Positions 11,335 to 24,195 of a DNA stretch of 64,000 bases are shown here, in pieces. The notes beneath the pieces were generated by a model. The model saw only the letters and a list, made by a program, of their open reading frames with translations. It made no database searches and was not told the DNA's origin. The position numbers and the translations under genes were made by a program. Source of the stretch: Gongronella butleri (Eukaryota > Mucoromycota > Mucoromycetes > Mucorales > Cunninghamellaceae); assembly GCA_025201375.1 (NCBI GenBank), contig JAIWZP010000009.1, positions 496,001-560,000 of the forward strand. Direction: 5' to 3'. Every line of letters begins with the position of its first letter. Within the stretch, counting starts at the first letter, position 1.

Positions 11335-12039
11335 AATGCAGCAGATCGCTTCGTTTTAAAGGAAAAAAAATAAAGAGGGTGGAAGAAAAAGGGCACAAGG
11401 CGGGGCGCCGGGCAAGCCACCTGCGCTGTCAGTTACTCTGCAAACCCAAAAAAGGAAACATGGCCATTTTGCAGCGCCGAATCTCCGCTGCTTATTGAAC
11501 AAAAGCCATTGGCTGAACTTGTTCATGCACTTTTTCCTTTCATTCGACACGGTGGTGACCCTTCATCTTGGCCGCTCATGCCTACTTTTGAACAAGACAG
11601 CTCTATGCACATCGTGCACCCCCCAAAGAGCATGACATGATCGTGAGAAACCTTGGTTTGAGACGGAACTGGCTGAAAAATTCACGTCATCGCATTGGTG
11701 GCGTGACCGCACAAGCACGCCACTGGCCAACTCATGACAGCTCGACGCGCGCCCCACTGGTTTTCATATGAGACTGCCGCGCGTCCAAGCACTAGCAAGC
11801 AATGGGTTCAATTTAATCTATTTTTAATCAAATCTTCTCCAATAACAGACATTGAGACTTCAAAATCTGGCCAATGGTTTTGATATCCACGAGGAACGTT
11901 TGGTGTGAATTTAACAGTGGTCAGGTTTCTGCAACGTCAAAAATCTTTGAAACGAGGTATCCTATTGATTTTTTGACAATGAAACGGCACCTAGCAAAGG
12001 TATGATCATTTCAAACAGATGGTCAGATGAATTAACGCC
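11335..12039. other. Intergenic, upstream of the Set5-like gene
   Basis: This holds the promoter side of the minus-strand Set5-like gene. I see no gene or recognisable repeat in it. Confidence 0.5.
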
Positions 12040-12855
12040 TTTCTCGTTCGAATGAGCTCATCCTTGCAGCCAGTGTTCACTAAACGTGCAATGACGATTT
12101 TTGAAAATTCCGGATTTTCCTAGGGGTGGAGTCGACCATTTGACAATGGTGATTACACAGATCGCCACGCTATTTAGCGATATGGTAAATGGGTTGTATT
12201 TACCGACGTACATGCAAGAAAAACGAGGGATGCATGAACTGGTTTCGGCTTAAAGTGCGTTTTAGCTTCGATTTTCTGCTCAAGGCCATCTTGACGAAAA
12301 ATAACTGTATCTCCAAGAAACACATACCATCAAAAAGTGCGCGGCTTGACGCGTATCCTACGTGAACATCGATGATCAGTGAAAAAAGTGACTTCATGGC
12401 ATTTTTGACACGGTTTAAAAACCATAGACACTTTGCGACGCGTGATAAACCGCGTCAGACATCGACTGACAAGCGTCTTGTCCTAGTCAATTTCTTGTAC
12501 CCGGGGTGTCTCTTGTTAATGAACGGGTCGACTGAGCTTTATCGACGCGTTTTTGGGTGAAAATCACATGCAAAGATCAAGCCAAAATTGCCCATTGCTC
12601 GTCACTGAGCAGATGGACCGCGGTTTTTTGGCATTTCTCGTGGTTTCGGCATACAGGCTTTTCTTGTGTTCAAGTTTGGTGCAATTCTGGTGACCTGGTT
12701 TTCCGATTTTTTTTTTTTTTTTTGGGAGCTCGCAACAATGAAATTTTGATTTGCTCGTGGTGCACTTCAACGAGGGATAACCACCCGCAAATCGCAACCC
12801 ACACGAGGTTTTCCGCTCCTCATTTCACTCTGGAACGCGTTTTACGACTTTAATG
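12040..12855 (+). repeat. Dispersed repeat family A, copy 2
   Basis: Blocks match copy 1 in the same order: TTCGAATGAG, CCTAGGGGTGGAGTCGACC, GATCGCCACGCTATT, CATCAAAAAGTGCGCGGCT, TTAATGAACGGGTCGAC, CCCATTGCTCGTCACTGAGC and GTGCAATTCTGGTGACC. It carries its own indels, including a 16-base T run near 12708. Non-coding. Confidence 0.8.
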
Positions 12856-13647
12856 TGCGTGGCTGGCGAGTTTCATACCAGATAATTGGCAAAACTGGCG
12901 TCCCATAACACTTTTGCCCAAAGAGAGAAGCAATAACCCCAGATTTGATCCAGATGACAGTGGCCATTGGATATGCGGCGATTTCAAGTAATCAAGGCGA
13001 TTCGATAGTACATCCTTGAGAGAATACGCATCACATGTAAAACCCATGGCCCAAGCAATATACCTTGCACAAATGCCTTAATATTTAAACCAGACAATGG
13101 TGGCATCAACGCCCCAACAACCGCAGATCTTTTTCCATTTGGAGATCGGATCGCTGTGGCCCTTGTCCTGTGAAAATGGCACTTTTTTAGAAATTAATGC
13201 TTTTCTCAGATTTCTTGCGCTTACCAGGAATTAACCACATTAGACCAAGGACATATTACGCGTCTGTTAAAACGCATTGTGTTATCAAGTTTACTCCTAA
13301 ACGCGCGGAGCCACTCTTTTCGATGAAAATCGAGTCAATTTGGTATATCGACCGCACTCTTTTGTATTCCGTGCGCAGCCACCGCGCCAATGATAATTTG
13401 GACTTCTGCTGGTTCCATTCTAAGCATTAAAAATATAGATCGATTGACGACGAAATCGCAATTGGTGGAATTTAAGCATTTATCAAGACAAAATCATGTG
13501 AGACGCGATCCGATTCATGCCAAACATGCTAGAGCGATCGCGCTTTGTGACATGGGCACAACACGTGTTCCGCGTCGAGAAATATACATTTGAATTTGTC
13601 AAATCTCCCATTTTTTTAAAAAAAAAAAGTCCCCCCCAACAGCAGCT

Positions 13648-13684
<37 letters not shown>

Positions 13685-15432
13685 CGACCAGAACAATCGC
13701 GTCGGTGACAGATAAACGTGTCTATTCTCGTGTCTGCGACGGTTTTAAGTGGACGATGTGATCACACGCGAAATCAGTTTAACCGACGCGCCAAACACGT
13801 CTTGTGCCTTTTTTTCAACCATGCTTTTCGCGTGTTTTCTGCTTTCCCGGTGTGCATCCACGCGCCGCATGTGTGGATGTGACCTCTGACGAGCCGTGTG
13901 GCGCGTGCCTCTGACTTTTATGCCCGACAACATTGGTGGGCCGGCTGACATTTGGCGTTTTGGCTTTCCCCAACAGCCAAATGAGGCAAGTCACCCGCGC
14001 ATGGCAGTCATGTCATCGTCCACATCGATCACAACAACACCATCACTATCTCGTTCAACGCTTGGCACGATAAAAAAAAAAGTAATGGGAGCGGAATTGC
14101 GCGTATTGACGTCATTCTTGTGTTTTTTCTTTCTCGACCCCGTCCGTCACTCACCCCCTTGGTTCGCAATAGGATAGTAGAGGAGGGGGGACGGCGTTTG
14201 GTGCCGTGGATGGCCGGTTTTTACTTTTTCTTTTGACGCATCTTTTTTCTCATGACAACCACGAATGGGCAATGACATGGCGCACCAGAAGCCATGAAAA
14301 AAGGCGCCTATGCATGCATGCATTGTAACAAAAAAAATGGATCGGCGCCTGTTTTGTTTGTTGGCGCTCTGGACAATCACGTGCTTGCGCCTTTTTCACA
14401 ACACAATTGCCAAAAGCAAGGCGTCCGCGGCCAAGATGCAGGCGCCCCTGGTCAAATTTACATGCTTGCATGAACGTGTTCACTAGACACGCGTTACCTT
14501 CCCATATGCAAGTGTTGATGCCAATTAGCCAGGATCAGAAACAAAAATAAAAGAAAAAATGGCGGTGTGTAATGCGCGCGCGGAAAAGTAAATGTCGCGC
14601 TCGGCCAAAGGCACGTGATTTGGCAAGAAAAAGGGGGGCACCTGGACTCGGTGAACAAAAAAAAAAAAAAAGAGCCGACCCTCTCTTTGTCTCTCTGTGT
14701 GCGTGAGATCCTTTTTGCACCCAACCTTTCCTTTTGACGAGACACAAAAAAAAACATCCCATCCCAAATTCCTTGGCCAAAAGAGGACATTCCAACGGCC
14801 AGAAAAGGGAAATGGGTGGTCTCCCGGATGCTGGTAGGGCAAAGCAAGGGGGGACGAGAGGGCAAGAAAGACTCAAAATATACCCACACGAGCAGTACCA
14901 GATGGATGATCCGTGCTCTCCGTCCTATTTCTTTGTTTTGCCAGGCCATGGAAACCGTGGCGCGCCCATTTCTAAAAGCATCACCTTTTGACTTTTCAGG
15001 CTAGCGTATCGCCCAGACCCTCTCCAATCAACGACCCATCATTTAAAGCATTTGCCCAAAGAACAAAAAACTGCCAGACGCGTCCTGTTGTATTTCTCTC
15101 GCAAAAAAAAAATATCCATCATTTTATTGAAAGAGAGAGGGTGGAGGGGAATGAGGGACGGTGACAACAACAAGGAATCCAATGGGTCAAATCATAGAGA
15201 GAGAGAAAAAAGAAAAAAAGAGACACTGAGGCATAGGTGTTGAATCATTGGGAAATGGGATGAGGGTAAAAAAGTAACTAGTATGTAAAACGTGAAGCCA
15301 TAAGGAGAATGAGAATAAATAAAGAATAGTGGGTAGTGAACAAAGAGAAAAAAAGAAGCGAGAACCAAGATGCAATGGAGAAGCCAAAAAAAGAAAGAAA
15401 AAAAAAAGCGAGCATATGGAAGCCATTGGCGA
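12856..15432. other. Gene-poor intergenic region
   Basis: Reading frames here are short, overlap on both strands and are driven by A/T runs; none resembles a family. A 30-base A run lies at 13652-13681. The last part is the 3' flank of the Myb gene. Confidence 0.5.
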
Positions 15433-17312
15433 TTATGGGGGCGGTGGCGCCAGAACGTGGTGCTGTGCATTCTTTGTCACTTGCTGGAAATAGGAATAAA
15501 ACGAGGAATTGGCTGCCGTGTCATTGACGACCATCATGTTGCTGTCCGTGCTGTTTGAAGAAGAGGGATATATGGACGGCTTTGCATGCGTGTGTGCGGC
15601 ATTGGGGATGGAGACAGGTGGTGGTGGCGGTGGCGGCATTTGCTGTTGGTGATGATGGTGTGGGTGGGGATGAGGGTGGTGTTGCTGGAGGTGATGCGGC
15701 TGCTGTTGCTGCTGCTGCTGCTGTTGCTGCTGTTGCTGCTGCTGCTGTTGCTGAGTGAAATGGCTATCAAATTGTTCAACCATGAAATAGCCATGTGGTT
15801 TTTGCATTGAATCCATGTAGGAATGGCTGGTTGTAGAATTGGACGGGGTCGTGTTGACCGAGACATTGGATGCCATGGTGCGATCATCCTCCGTCGATGA
15901 CGATGGACTGACCGCATCGTCCATGCTGCTCGTTGGCGACGCATACGGCATCACTTCCATGGCTTGCTGTGGCGGAATGGGTGCCGCCATTGAATATGGA
16001 TGTGACGAGACGCCAAAAGGAAGGCGCGATGATGCATTGACCGCCGTCGCGTTTGCAAACGACAGTAAATCTTGCGCAATTGGCTCTTGTTGCTGTAGCT
16101 GACTGGGTGGCGGCGCTTGCAGATTGTCTTGGACGTCCAATGCCTCTTTCTTGGGCTGCTTTTGCTGCTGTTGGCGATTTTGCTTGCATTGGAGCTGCAT
16201 CCATCGTGTCCTGCATTGCCGCTTATTGTTTTTAATAAAAAAATAAAAAAAAAAAGCGAATTAGCCATCGTGTTTTTTTTTAAAAAAAAAAAAAGGTTAC
16301 CTGTGTTCTGCCAGGAATGCTTTCAGCGATGCGAATCCAACAGCGGCCATGATCCTGGACACCAGAACGTAACAGATCGTCTTCTTCAGCACCCCATTTG
16401 CCCTTTCGGACATATGGATCGAGCGCCTCGGTCCAACGCGCCTGGCATTGGATTCCCGTGCGATTGGGAATGCGCTCAGCGATCTTGTTCCACGGAATTG
16501 GCTGTACGCGGCCTTGGCTGTCCGTGACATTGGCGTATTCAAGCACCGAGTAGCGCAAAATACTATCCTCGTATTCAGTCCATCGACCTTTGTGGATATT
16601 GGGACTGATCATTGCAAAAATGACAAGAAAAAGGCGATAAAAAGGAGGGGGGAAAGGAATAAAAAGGGTGAGGATGCGTGGTATTCGGCTAATATGGAGC
16701 CTTTTTTTCATTCTTTTTTCGTTTTTTTTTTTTTTTTTCATACTTTAGAGCGCCCAGCCAACGCGTTGAGCATTGCATTGGTGTGCGATTGGGGACGTGT
16801 GATGCAATGAGGGACCATTTGTGTGGTCCGTGGATGGCGACGGCGCGTCGCAGCATTTCGTCCTCCTCCGTTGTCCAGCGCGTGTAGGACGATTGCCGCG
16901 TCTTGTTTCGCTTGATGCTGTGGCTGCGTGTGGTGGTGACAATGGGTGATTGCAAGAATGGGGAACGATGGTATTGCACGGGAGTCACGGGCAGCGATTG
17001 AGGCTGCTGTGGAGGCTGCGGCTGCGTGTGATGTTGATGTTGCATGGCCGGTGAGTGCTGCTGCGCCTGCTGTTGCCAATACATGGGTGGCGGCGCATCC
17101 ATGGTCATCATGGGTGACGTTGGTGGTGGCATTGACAGATAATGCTTGGGCGACGGCGATGCAGATAGGCCCGCATAATAGGCGCGAGGAGATATTTTCT
17201 GATCATGCATAGGCAGCCACGTCGATGGCTGATCAGACTCGGGCGGGATCCCTGACAGACCGCCACAGCGCAATTCGTCTTGCTGGGACATCATCAGATA
17301 CGTGTCATCCAT
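15433..17312 (-). CDS. Three-repeat (3R) Myb-like transcription factor with polyGln/His tail
   Basis: Three exons (17312-16744, 16604-16301, 16221-15433) give 553 aa. Three Myb/SANT repeats lie at about 143-306. R1 is RWTTEEDEMLRRAV with KWSLIASHVPNRTPMQC. R2 is GRWTEYEDSIL with WNKIAERIPNRTGIQC and an insertion of about ten residues between helices. R3 is KGKWGAEEDDLLRSGV with WIRIAESIPGRTQRQCRTRW. Two introns fall between or inside repeats; the R3 junction in phase 0 rebuilds GRTQRQCRTRW exactly. This architecture predicts nuclear, sequence-specific DNA binding. The N-terminus (1-140) is Pro/Gln/Met/His-rich and the C-terminus has an 18-residue Gln run (15704-15757) followed by a His/Pro/Gln tract, typical of activation regions. 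Targets are unknown. Confidence 0.92.
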
Positions 17313-18650
17313 CGTAGGAGAGAGAGAAAGATAAAAAATGGAAAAAAAAGAGGGAAAAAAAGGAAAAAAAGAGAAAAAGAGAAAAAGTGAGGGGAAACGA
17401 GGGTGTTAGGACTGAGGAAGAAGTGCTGGTGGCGACAAAGCAGCGAATGACACGTTCAATTGGACACGGTGTAAGTGTGGACGCGAATTGTTTGGCAAAA
17501 GGATCAAGATGTGAAAGAAAAAGATGACGTTGACGGAGCGATGTGGACTGCGCGGAAAGATTAAAAAAAAAAAAAGAAGAGGGAAAAAAAAGAGGGGAAC
17601 ACGAACAGAGAAAAAGAAAGAGAAGGAAGAAAAAGTAAAAAAAAAAAAAAAAAAAGGGCGGCCCTGATCGATTTGGCGCTTAAAAAGGTTGCATGAAGTT
17701 GATACTGTTGTGTCCTGACCAATCATTAGGGCGCCCCTCCACCCCCAAGAATGCAGTTTTGATTCTCATTCCTTTTTGGCCAGCGGATCCTGCCAGTGGG
17801 CCACCGCATGACGGTTCACCCGCCACACGCCATTCCTTCTGAATGGGGTTTGTTCGATCCGCATCTTTTTTTTCTCTCTTGTTTTTTTTATATATGGATC
17901 GCATTGGGAAGACGCGTTTTTGGCGACTTGATTTCTGTCGTTAGCAAAATCCCTTTTGTAAACGGAATTTTTTTCCTTTTCGTCACCTAGGGATGCGGAG
18001 ATTCAAGCAAGGTGGCCCATCCAATGTCAGAGACACCCTTTTTTTTTTGCGCATTGGCAGTAGGTTGTTCCCCCCTTTTCCCTCGTTGCCTTTTGAAAAA
18101 CAAACTTTGGAACATGGGGGCATGCCTCTTTGTTCCCCTGGGGACGTCTAAATTTTAAGCTTCTGATCGATCATGCAAATATAGCATAATTTACGGATGG
18201 ACGATGCTCAAGGAAACCATGAGGTGACATTTGGACCCCTGAAATTGCGCATCCATGGTCGCAAAAAGCGTGCCCAATGGGTGTGTTCTCCTTGTGTTCA
18301 GTCTGTGCGTGATGCAAGGTCCTGCAAAAGTGGGCAGAAAGGGGGGAGGGGGGAGAGAGAAGAGGGCAGCATAATATTTTGTTTTATGTAAACGGATCTC
18401 GTGCTGGACATACAATTCGGTCAAGGCCGTAGGGGCCACAAAGCATGCAACCAGCTGAATGGAATTTGTTCACACTTGAAGGGATAAAAGCGGGTTGGGC
18501 TCTCTGGAGTGGGCCCTGTGGGTGTCTCATTTTCTCTCTGCTTGCGGCCATATCGATGCACATTTCTGATCATCAGTGGGATGTGGGTAATGCTCGTGTA
18601 ACCCTCATTGCTCCACCCGCTTCTCATGCCCCCCTGTTGCGCAATTCACT

Positions 18651-18687
<37 letters not shown>

Positions 18688-21654
18688 CAGCTTTTGGCAT
18701 TCACATGGAGAACATGGAAATCACTAGCTGTGACACATGGATGCGAGGACAACTTTATAATTTCAAAAAAAAAATGCGTGTTGGGTAAAAGACCTGCCCG
18801 CAACAATTGCCATAAACGCCGAGTCCGTCGCTCGGCCACAGGGCCCATTTCATCGCTTCTAACTCTCACACGCGCACACTTTTTTTTGCTTGTCTACATA
18901 TCTGGGAAGATCTTCCTCTTGTCAAAAAAAATCATTTACCTAATCCATTTTGTTCAACATTAAAGGCCAGCACAGGGAAACGGGCGGCGCGGCGTGTCAT
19001 TATGCAGACAGGATGAAAAAGGAAAATGGCGTGTGCGTCCCTGAAGTCTAAAAAGTCAGGGCGCCGCTAAAAAAGGTAGGAAAGGGGGCAAAAAGGGGCG
19101 AAAACAATGAATTTTGCCTTTGCTTTGCCCTTTTGGCAGCGAGTCAGCGGCGATGCTTGTGTGCACGCGTGCGCCAAGACGCGCCGCGCCGCGCGAGGCG
19201 CAACGATCGTGTACAAAACGCGTCGGAACGGCCGTTGACGCTAACTCAATTATATAAAGCATTGTAACGGGACTTTTTGCTGTGACACGGAGCACCCATT
19301 CAAAAGTGCTGATCACAAGCCAAAAATAAAAATGGCCCTTGGGCTATTGCCAATTGCCCTCCTTGCGTTCCGTTTCTACACGGGTGACATTGTTGCACCA
19401 TCCTAGGTTGGTGACAGCCATGGGAACGGCTGTTTCTGGCCAGAATTGTCACCCTAAATCTGCCCGTGTGCCACTTTCTCCCTATGGGGGCCGGGTGTGC
19501 GTGCGAGCACAAAGTGTGTGCACGGCAGGTGACTTAAGAAAAAGAAAAAAAAATGCACTTTGCCATGGATGATCTGATTTGCCTGAATGCACGCGCGCAA
19601 AAGTAGCATGCGACATGCTTTGATTAGCAAGGCCAAGGTGGTTTCAGTGATGTTACACGGCTTGTATTTGGTCATCGAGCCAAAAAAAAAAAAAAAAAAG
19701 GGTGGGACCTACAACAAAACTACAATTGCTGCTTGCACACCCTTTTGTCTTTCTGTCTCCCCTCCTCCCCCCAATGCCCATTGGGGAAAAAGGGGGGCGA
19801 TTCCCGTCTGGCCAACAAATAAAAATTATTGCATTCATCCAAATAAAGCCAATCTTGCTTCCTGTCTGCGGTCAGATCAACCCGGCTACTTTATTTTCCC
19901 TTGTCATCGATCATATGCCTTCAACGTGCTCTCCCTTCCCTCATCATGTCCCCACTTCCATTGCCCGATGTGCATTGCCTGTCGTCGCGCGCGCGCGTCA
20001 TCGTGCGCCATGCAGAAAATCAAAAAAAAATAAGCGCTTTTTTGCTTTTTCCGTCCCACCACCACAAGGGAAGAGCGTGAGGATGCAGTGGTTGTCACAA
20101 GGAAGTGAATGAGGGCGGCGTTGGGGAGGGGGGGAGGAGCAGGGAGCGAGACGGCGAGGGGATCGCATTCCTTTCTTTGGGGTGGGAGATCACATCAATG
20201 TCGTTTTAAAGATCAAATTGGGACAACTGCCCTGTCCGTCATGGTGAAAACCCTCTGTCGGCCCGTCTCTAGATTCCTCCTATTTTCCTTTTTGTTCGTG
20301 TTGGGAAATTGGGATCTTTTTTTTTTCTTGCTTTCACTCGGCTTGCTGATGTGTCACAAAGGGGGTCGCATCTTGGACCGGCCCAATAAATGAACTGACA
20401 TAAGGTTGGCCGGCTTTTTTTATTTTTTTTTCATGCAAGATGAACCGTGTCACCGTTGTTTGTGCTTGCACAGTACCTATTTTTATAATTTGACGGTGCA
20501 AAGCGTGCGTGAGAACAGGCGCCCAATATTGCTTGTGCTCGTTACACGAGCATCCAATGGAAGACAAGGACGGGTGAGGTGCACTTGGGTCACCCTCGTG
20601 CAAAGAGGCATGCTGGCCTCATCCCAAACAATGGATGGGTGCGCGCCGTGGGCCATGGGAGCAAAATGGCGCGTATATTGAGAGGGGGTCTCAGTGCATT
20701 TGTGTCGCCCATTTTTGCATGACATCGGACGCGTCCGATGGTGGAAAAGTTAAAAAAAAAAAAGTGAACTGAAATCACTCTCTCCACACGATCAAATTGG
20801 CAGATGACGCGCATCTTTTCAAGAAAAGCATAAACATTGACGAAATGCTGTCACAAGGCAGACCCGGCTGACCACCAGAAGAGAGCGTGGCAGCCAACAA
20901 AAAAACCCAAAACGAGAGAGAGGCGATTGTGCAAGGGGATGATAGTCTGATGGCTGACTCTTTTTCGTGACACACATGCACACAAGCACACACAAATTGC
21001 ACACGCACACAAGGATTGTCGAGAGTCCGTCCAACCCAGCAAAACAGCACGCCCCTGCCCCTGTTTGAGGGAGCGGTCAAACACTTGTTTGGAAGCGGCG
21101 GAAAGACGCGTCGCGGATCCAAGCAAAAAAAAAGTGAAACTTTGCCCCAGCGCGTCAGTTCACGCACATCTTTTGCTTCATTTGCTCTGCTGCACGATGC
21201 TGCAGCTGCCCCCACTGCTTGGGGCAGGGCAGGGGGGGCGGCACTCATGAGAGGGAAAATGAGTGTGGGACGCAAGGTCAAGAGGCAATCGCCTTTTTTT
21301 TCCAATTCACTGTCTGGTTCATAATTAGACTCTCGGAAGAACCATGGACCACATGATTGACATAATGTGCAGAGGAGAATCAATCTAATTGCAGTTGTTG
21401 TACTTGATTTCCGTGAGACATCGCCCATTGGATCCCAGTGGAGAGGCTAAACTTTCGATCAATCGCGATAAGGCACGAATGGAAAGTATCGCTGCAGTTA
21501 CCTGGCAAATTATCAACAGGTCGATTCCATAGTGACGATCCTAGGACATCAGAAAAAAAATCAAAGAATCGCTGCAAGTGAAATACGCGAGTCCATAAAC
21601 TGTAAAAGGTGCGTATTTTCAGCTGAATCATGAAATTCTTAAAAACAATTCAAT
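17313..21654. other. Long gene-free region
   Basis: About 4.3 kb without a recognisable gene, tRNA or conserved frame. It holds scattered A/T runs (about 18654-18681, 19682-19699), a perfect 18-bp palindrome at 20723-20740, and many short overlapping frames. The first part is the promoter side of the Myb gene. Confidence 0.55.
20723..20740. repeat. Perfect 18-bp palindrome centred on ACGCGT
   Basis: CATCGGACGCGTCCGATG is identical to its reverse complement. It is centred on ACGCGT, a hexamer that is frequent throughout this window. Confidence 0.85.
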
Positions 21655-23735
21655 CATTGAAATGATAACACGCGTCAGTTTCTGTCCACCAAACATAAAC
21701 GGATCAAACGCTTTATTTGTGGTGCAAAAACTCAAAACAGATGAGAAAGCTGTGCTTTTGTGCATTTTCTCGGGCACTTGCTTAGATACTGACGGATTTT
21801 TTTTTTCACGCTTGAGGAAGCCCACATTTGTGAATATGGAAAGGCAGGCAGAGCCAACCCAGTACCATATCTGCCAAAATAACAACGAAAACGCGAGTTT
21901 TCAGAGTATTTGCACACCAACTTGCCGAGATCTAAATGCAATGTCTCCAAAACGCAAGCGCTTTTACTGCCTTTGTTCACAGATTCATTTGAGGTGACGC
22001 GCGCGTCGATATGTTGGGCGGCTGTCGCGTACGCTGCCAAAATGTACAAATCCTTACCCACTTTTTGCTGGACGTGTCCTCCGGATCTTGTTCATCGGGT
22101 CCTATGTTTGAGCTACAGGATGCTGAACACAAAAAGCCGGCGATGTCAAATTTTTTTTCAAATCGGATCACTCAGTCCTGAGAACATTCATTTTTCATAA
22201 AATTAGGGCCAAACCAGAATCAAAATGACCCCTCAAGGCTAACTCGCCGAAAACGTGAAGCGATATCCCCAAACCACAAGCGCTTTTACCGCGTTTGACC
22301 ACTGATTCATTTGACGTGACTCTCGCGCCGGGGCGCACAGCCGTTGCCGCCGTACGAGACAAAATGCTGCTGATCGTACCCCATTTACGCCTAGGAGACT
22401 AGCGCTTTCTGGTAAACTTGCTCATCTGGTCCCAAATTTGGACCAGTTGATGGTAGGCCCAAATTCTTCAGTGCTGTTACGTTTTTTCGCGAATCGGATC
22501 ACTCAGTCTCGAGAAAGAACGTGATTCATGTTTGATGGTGAAACCCCAGCGCAAAATAATATTTTACGCGTTTCTCTCAACGAGGCTGATTATCTGGCTC
22601 CAAATTCAGGTCAGTGGATACTCGACTCAAAAATCCAACAATGTCATGTTTTTTCCCAGATCGGATCACTCAGTCCTGAGGAAATGCATTTTTTATAAAG
22701 CCAGGGCCAAACCAGGATCCAAAAGAACCCTCAAGGCAAACTCGCCGAAAACGTGAAGCGATATCCCCAAACCACAAGCGCTTTTACCGCGTTTGACCAC
22801 CGATTCATTTGGGGCGAGTCCATGGGGAGGCGACCGGCTGTTCCCACAGTACGAGGTAATATGCTGCTGATCGTACCCCATTTACGCCTATGAAACTGGC
22901 GCTTTCTCGGAAACTTGCTCATCTGGTCCCAAATTTGGACCAGTTGATGGTAGACCTAGTTCTTCATTGTTGTTAAATTTTTTCGCGAATCGGATCACTC
23001 AGTCGCGAGAAAGTTCGAGATTCCTGTTTGGTAGTAAAACCCCAGCTCAAAATAATATTTTACGCGTTTCTCTCAATGACACCTGTCATCTGGCTCCAAA
23101 TTTATATCAATGGATAGTCGACTCAAAAATCCGACAATGTCAAGTTTTTTCTCAAATCAGATGACTCAGCCCTATGAAAATGCATTTTTCATAATTTCAG
23201 CGCCAAACAGGATCCAAAAGAGCCCTCAAGGCTAACTCACCAAGAACTCGACGCGATGTCTCAAAACCACAAGCGCTTTTACCGCGTTTGGCCAGCGATT
23301 CATTTGAGGTGGCTCTCGCGTCGGGGCGCTCAGCCGTTGCCGCTGTACAAGACCAAATGCTGCTGATTTTACCTCCTTTACGCCTATGAAACTGACGCTT
23401 CCTCAGAAACTTGCTCATCTAGCCCCAAATTTGGAACAGTTGATGGTAGACCCAATTCTCCAACGCTCTTAAAATTTTTCGCGAATCGGATCACTCAGCC
23501 TTGAGAAATCTTGGGATACGTGTTTGCTGGTGAAAACTCAAAGCCAAAATAATATTTTACGTGTTTCTCCCGATGAGCCTGACCATATGGCTCCAAATTT
23601 AGGTCAGTGGATAATCGACTCAAGGCTACAATGATTCCAAGTTATTTCGCTAAGCGGATCACTCAGTCTTGAGAAATCTCGATAGTAGTGTTTGGCAGCA
23701 AAAAACTAAGGCCAAAGCAATAAATTACGCGTTTT
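21655..23735 (+). repeat. Tandem repeat array, family B (unit about 496 bp)
   Basis: Three consecutive units are marked by the start CTCAAGGC(T/A)AACTC at about 22232, 22729 and 23224, i.e. spacings of 497 and 495 bases. A shortened, older unit precedes them from about 21903. Each unit contains CCAAACCACAAGCGCTTTTACC, ATGCTGCTGAT, ACTTGCTCATCTGG, AATAATATTTTACG and two copies of CGGATCACTCAGTC about 165-170 bases apart. The latter often reads CTCAGTCCTGAG, a small hairpin. Units differ by point changes, so the array is not an assembly duplication of identical sequence. No coding potential is shared. A solitary diverged relative lies at 44225-44450, and 21655-21800 has a relative at 47370-47520. 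Confidence 0.85.
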
Positions 23736-24195
23736 CCCAATGAATCATGCTTGGATCACCGCCAAACTTTATCACTTGGATATTTCATTGTTTTTTTTTT
23801 CATAAAAAATAAAAAGCTCATAGGTGATCAGCCTGTTTGTCGAGACGTGCACCGTTTTCACGAAATTTCACAAATCTTATTGCTGACCACCGCAAATCAT
23901 GAAGACATTCGCTGCGCAGCATTATCATGCAAACAGGGTTGTGCCTGGTGACAATTGATCAAGTTTCAAGCCGATCAGAAAGCAGGATGTCTAGAACAAG
24001 TGATTTTTGTAGTCGAAATATCGATTGTCCGCGGCGAATGCGGAAGTAGCGCTATCCAGAAACTGTCGTATACAGCACAGAGGGTTGTCTCGCGGTAGAA
24101 AGGGTCATCGTGTAAAGAAAAAACGACTTGCACGCGATGCGCGTGTGTTTATTAAAAAAAAAAGAGAAGAAACAAAAAAAAGGGAGGAGCGTAGC
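23736..24195. other. Intergenic, 3' flank of the gene ending at 24196
   Basis: No gene or clear repeat unit is visible after the family B array ends. Confidence 0.4.

Noticed and set aside
15534..15944. Ser/Asn-rich frame overlapping the Myb gene
   Set aside because: Alternative frame of the Gln repeat region; the Myb frame is confirmed by its domains.
20775..21428. 217-aa minus-strand frame in the gene-free region
   Set aside because: Low-complexity, no family resemblance, no splice or start context, and it contains simple GT/CA stretches.
21655..23735. CRISPR-like array
   Set aside because: The units are about 496 bp, with no short direct repeats and spacers, in a eukaryotic genome.
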